NCBI RefSeq assembly: GCF_964275005.1
Contig: NC_092699.1
Coordinates: forward strand, 24,630,981 to 24,694,980
Direction of reading: 5' to 3'
Origin: Diadema setosum
Taxonomy: Eukaryota > Echinodermata > Echinoidea > Diadematoida > Diadematidae
DNA: 64,000 nt
Shown: positions 63,440 through 64,000 of the stretch, in pieces
Position numbering within the stretch: position 1 is the stretch's first letter
How the letters are laid out: every line of letters starts with the position of its first letter
Program-made: the position numbers and the translations under genes
Notes under the pieces: model-generated
Database searches by the model: none
What the model was told of the DNA's origin: nothing
Seen by the model: only the letters and a program-made list of their open reading frames with translations

Positions 63440-64000
63440 GTTGTAAGTGTCCAGACAACTACAGATGAAATGTATATGAATACAGAAGTCTAAAAGTTGT
63501 TAGATGAAATGTGTACATAAAAAACATGTGAAAAACAGGTAAAACTTGTCCAGAAGATTGGTCTGTATCAAGTCATAGAGTGTTGTATGGACCGAAATTG
63601 CCCAAAAAAAAATAAATAAATAAATAGGGGCCTATAAAAAAAAAAAAATGCTGAGAAATTCACATTGCACCTGGCTCAGATTTAGAAGATGTTCATTTAT
63701 TTTATTACAACACAGGGGTGTAGACTCTATTTTATCGATGTGTGAACTCTTTGAAATTGTTCGAGTTAGACGTACATTTTTTTAGTCTATTAATTAATAG
63801 GTCTATATGAAATTTGAGCCTCATTCCCTGTTTTGGGTTGTTGTTTTTTTGTCGTCCACTCGTTAAAAATGTGTACGGTTAATCACCGGTATGTTAGATC
63901 TAGATGATAGTCGTTAGATTTTTCTGACCTAACGTGAGATATATGATTGGTCTGTATCTGATCTGGTCGTCGGGGATATGTTCCGCGGAGACTGCGTCTG
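63440..64000. other. Right-end sequence, repeat at the margin
   Basis: AT-rich; an (AAAT)n tract at 63609-63626, then a dispersed repeat fragment at 63947-64000 shared with 31181-31240. No coding sequence recognised. Confidence 0.5.

Overview
This is a window of an AT-rich animal nuclear genome, built from multi-exon genes with GT/AG introns of hundreds to thousands of bases, a Pol III tRNA gene, a tRNA-derived SINE, an LTR retroelement, many microsatellites and a very dense population of short inverted-repeat transposons (MITEs). The two clear genes are animal regulatory genes, and the repeat style resembles that of marine invertebrate deuterostomes. A sea urchin or other echinoderm is my best guess, but this is inference from repeat style and not proof.

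Layout. (1) 525-28380, minus strand: the first 17 coding exons (1011 codons, phases all consistent) of a NEURL4 orthologue (neuralized-like protein 4). They cover NHR domains 1-4, most of NHR5, and a long acidic linker; the 3' end lies off the left edge. Its introns hold a tRNA-derived SINE, a 45-bp minisatellite, a long CTA triplet tract, several TTAA- or TA-flanked MITEs, a nuclear-receptor-motif-rich dispersed repeat and a pair of 0.9-1.05 kb dispersed repeats. (2) 28913-28984, plus strand: tRNA-Pro(UGG), divergent from NEURL4. (3) 29696-37330: an LTR element with two 500-bp LTRs that look identical. Its 5' LTR is split at LTR base 120 by a 4834-bp DNA insertion with 11-bp terminal inverted repeats and an ACGT duplication. 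Its body is a deletion derivative that keeps only a tRNA-Leu-type primer binding site, a tandem repeat and a scrap resembling a Ty3/Gypsy integrase C-terminus. (4) 37331-43400: intergenic, MITE-rich, no gene recognised. (5) 43547-56623, minus strand: a complete eight-exon ING4/5-type gene (246 aa, C-terminal PHD finger) with a recognisable promoter. (6) 56780-61480: intergenic, low-complexity tracts. (7) 61486-62567: a decayed piggyBac transposase cut off by a MITE. (8) 63079-63381: a short plus-strand ORF or first exon resembling the N-terminus of BEN-domain-type proteins.

The two main genes are unrelated in function. NEURL4 is a ubiquitin-pathway and centrosome adaptor; ING4/5 is a chromatin reader in histone acetyltransferase complexes. 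They share the strand, but about 15 kb separates them and nothing suggests co-regulation. The most distinctive content is the transposon archaeology: a DNA element inside a fresh LTR, a TTAA MITE inside another TTAA MITE, a piggyBac relic in the same window, repeats loaded with DR1-type hormone-receptor motifs, and a splice-acceptor segment triplicated upstream of a NEURL4 exon.

All exon coordinates were derived by hand from splice consensus, reading phase and remembered family similarity. No alignment or search was run.
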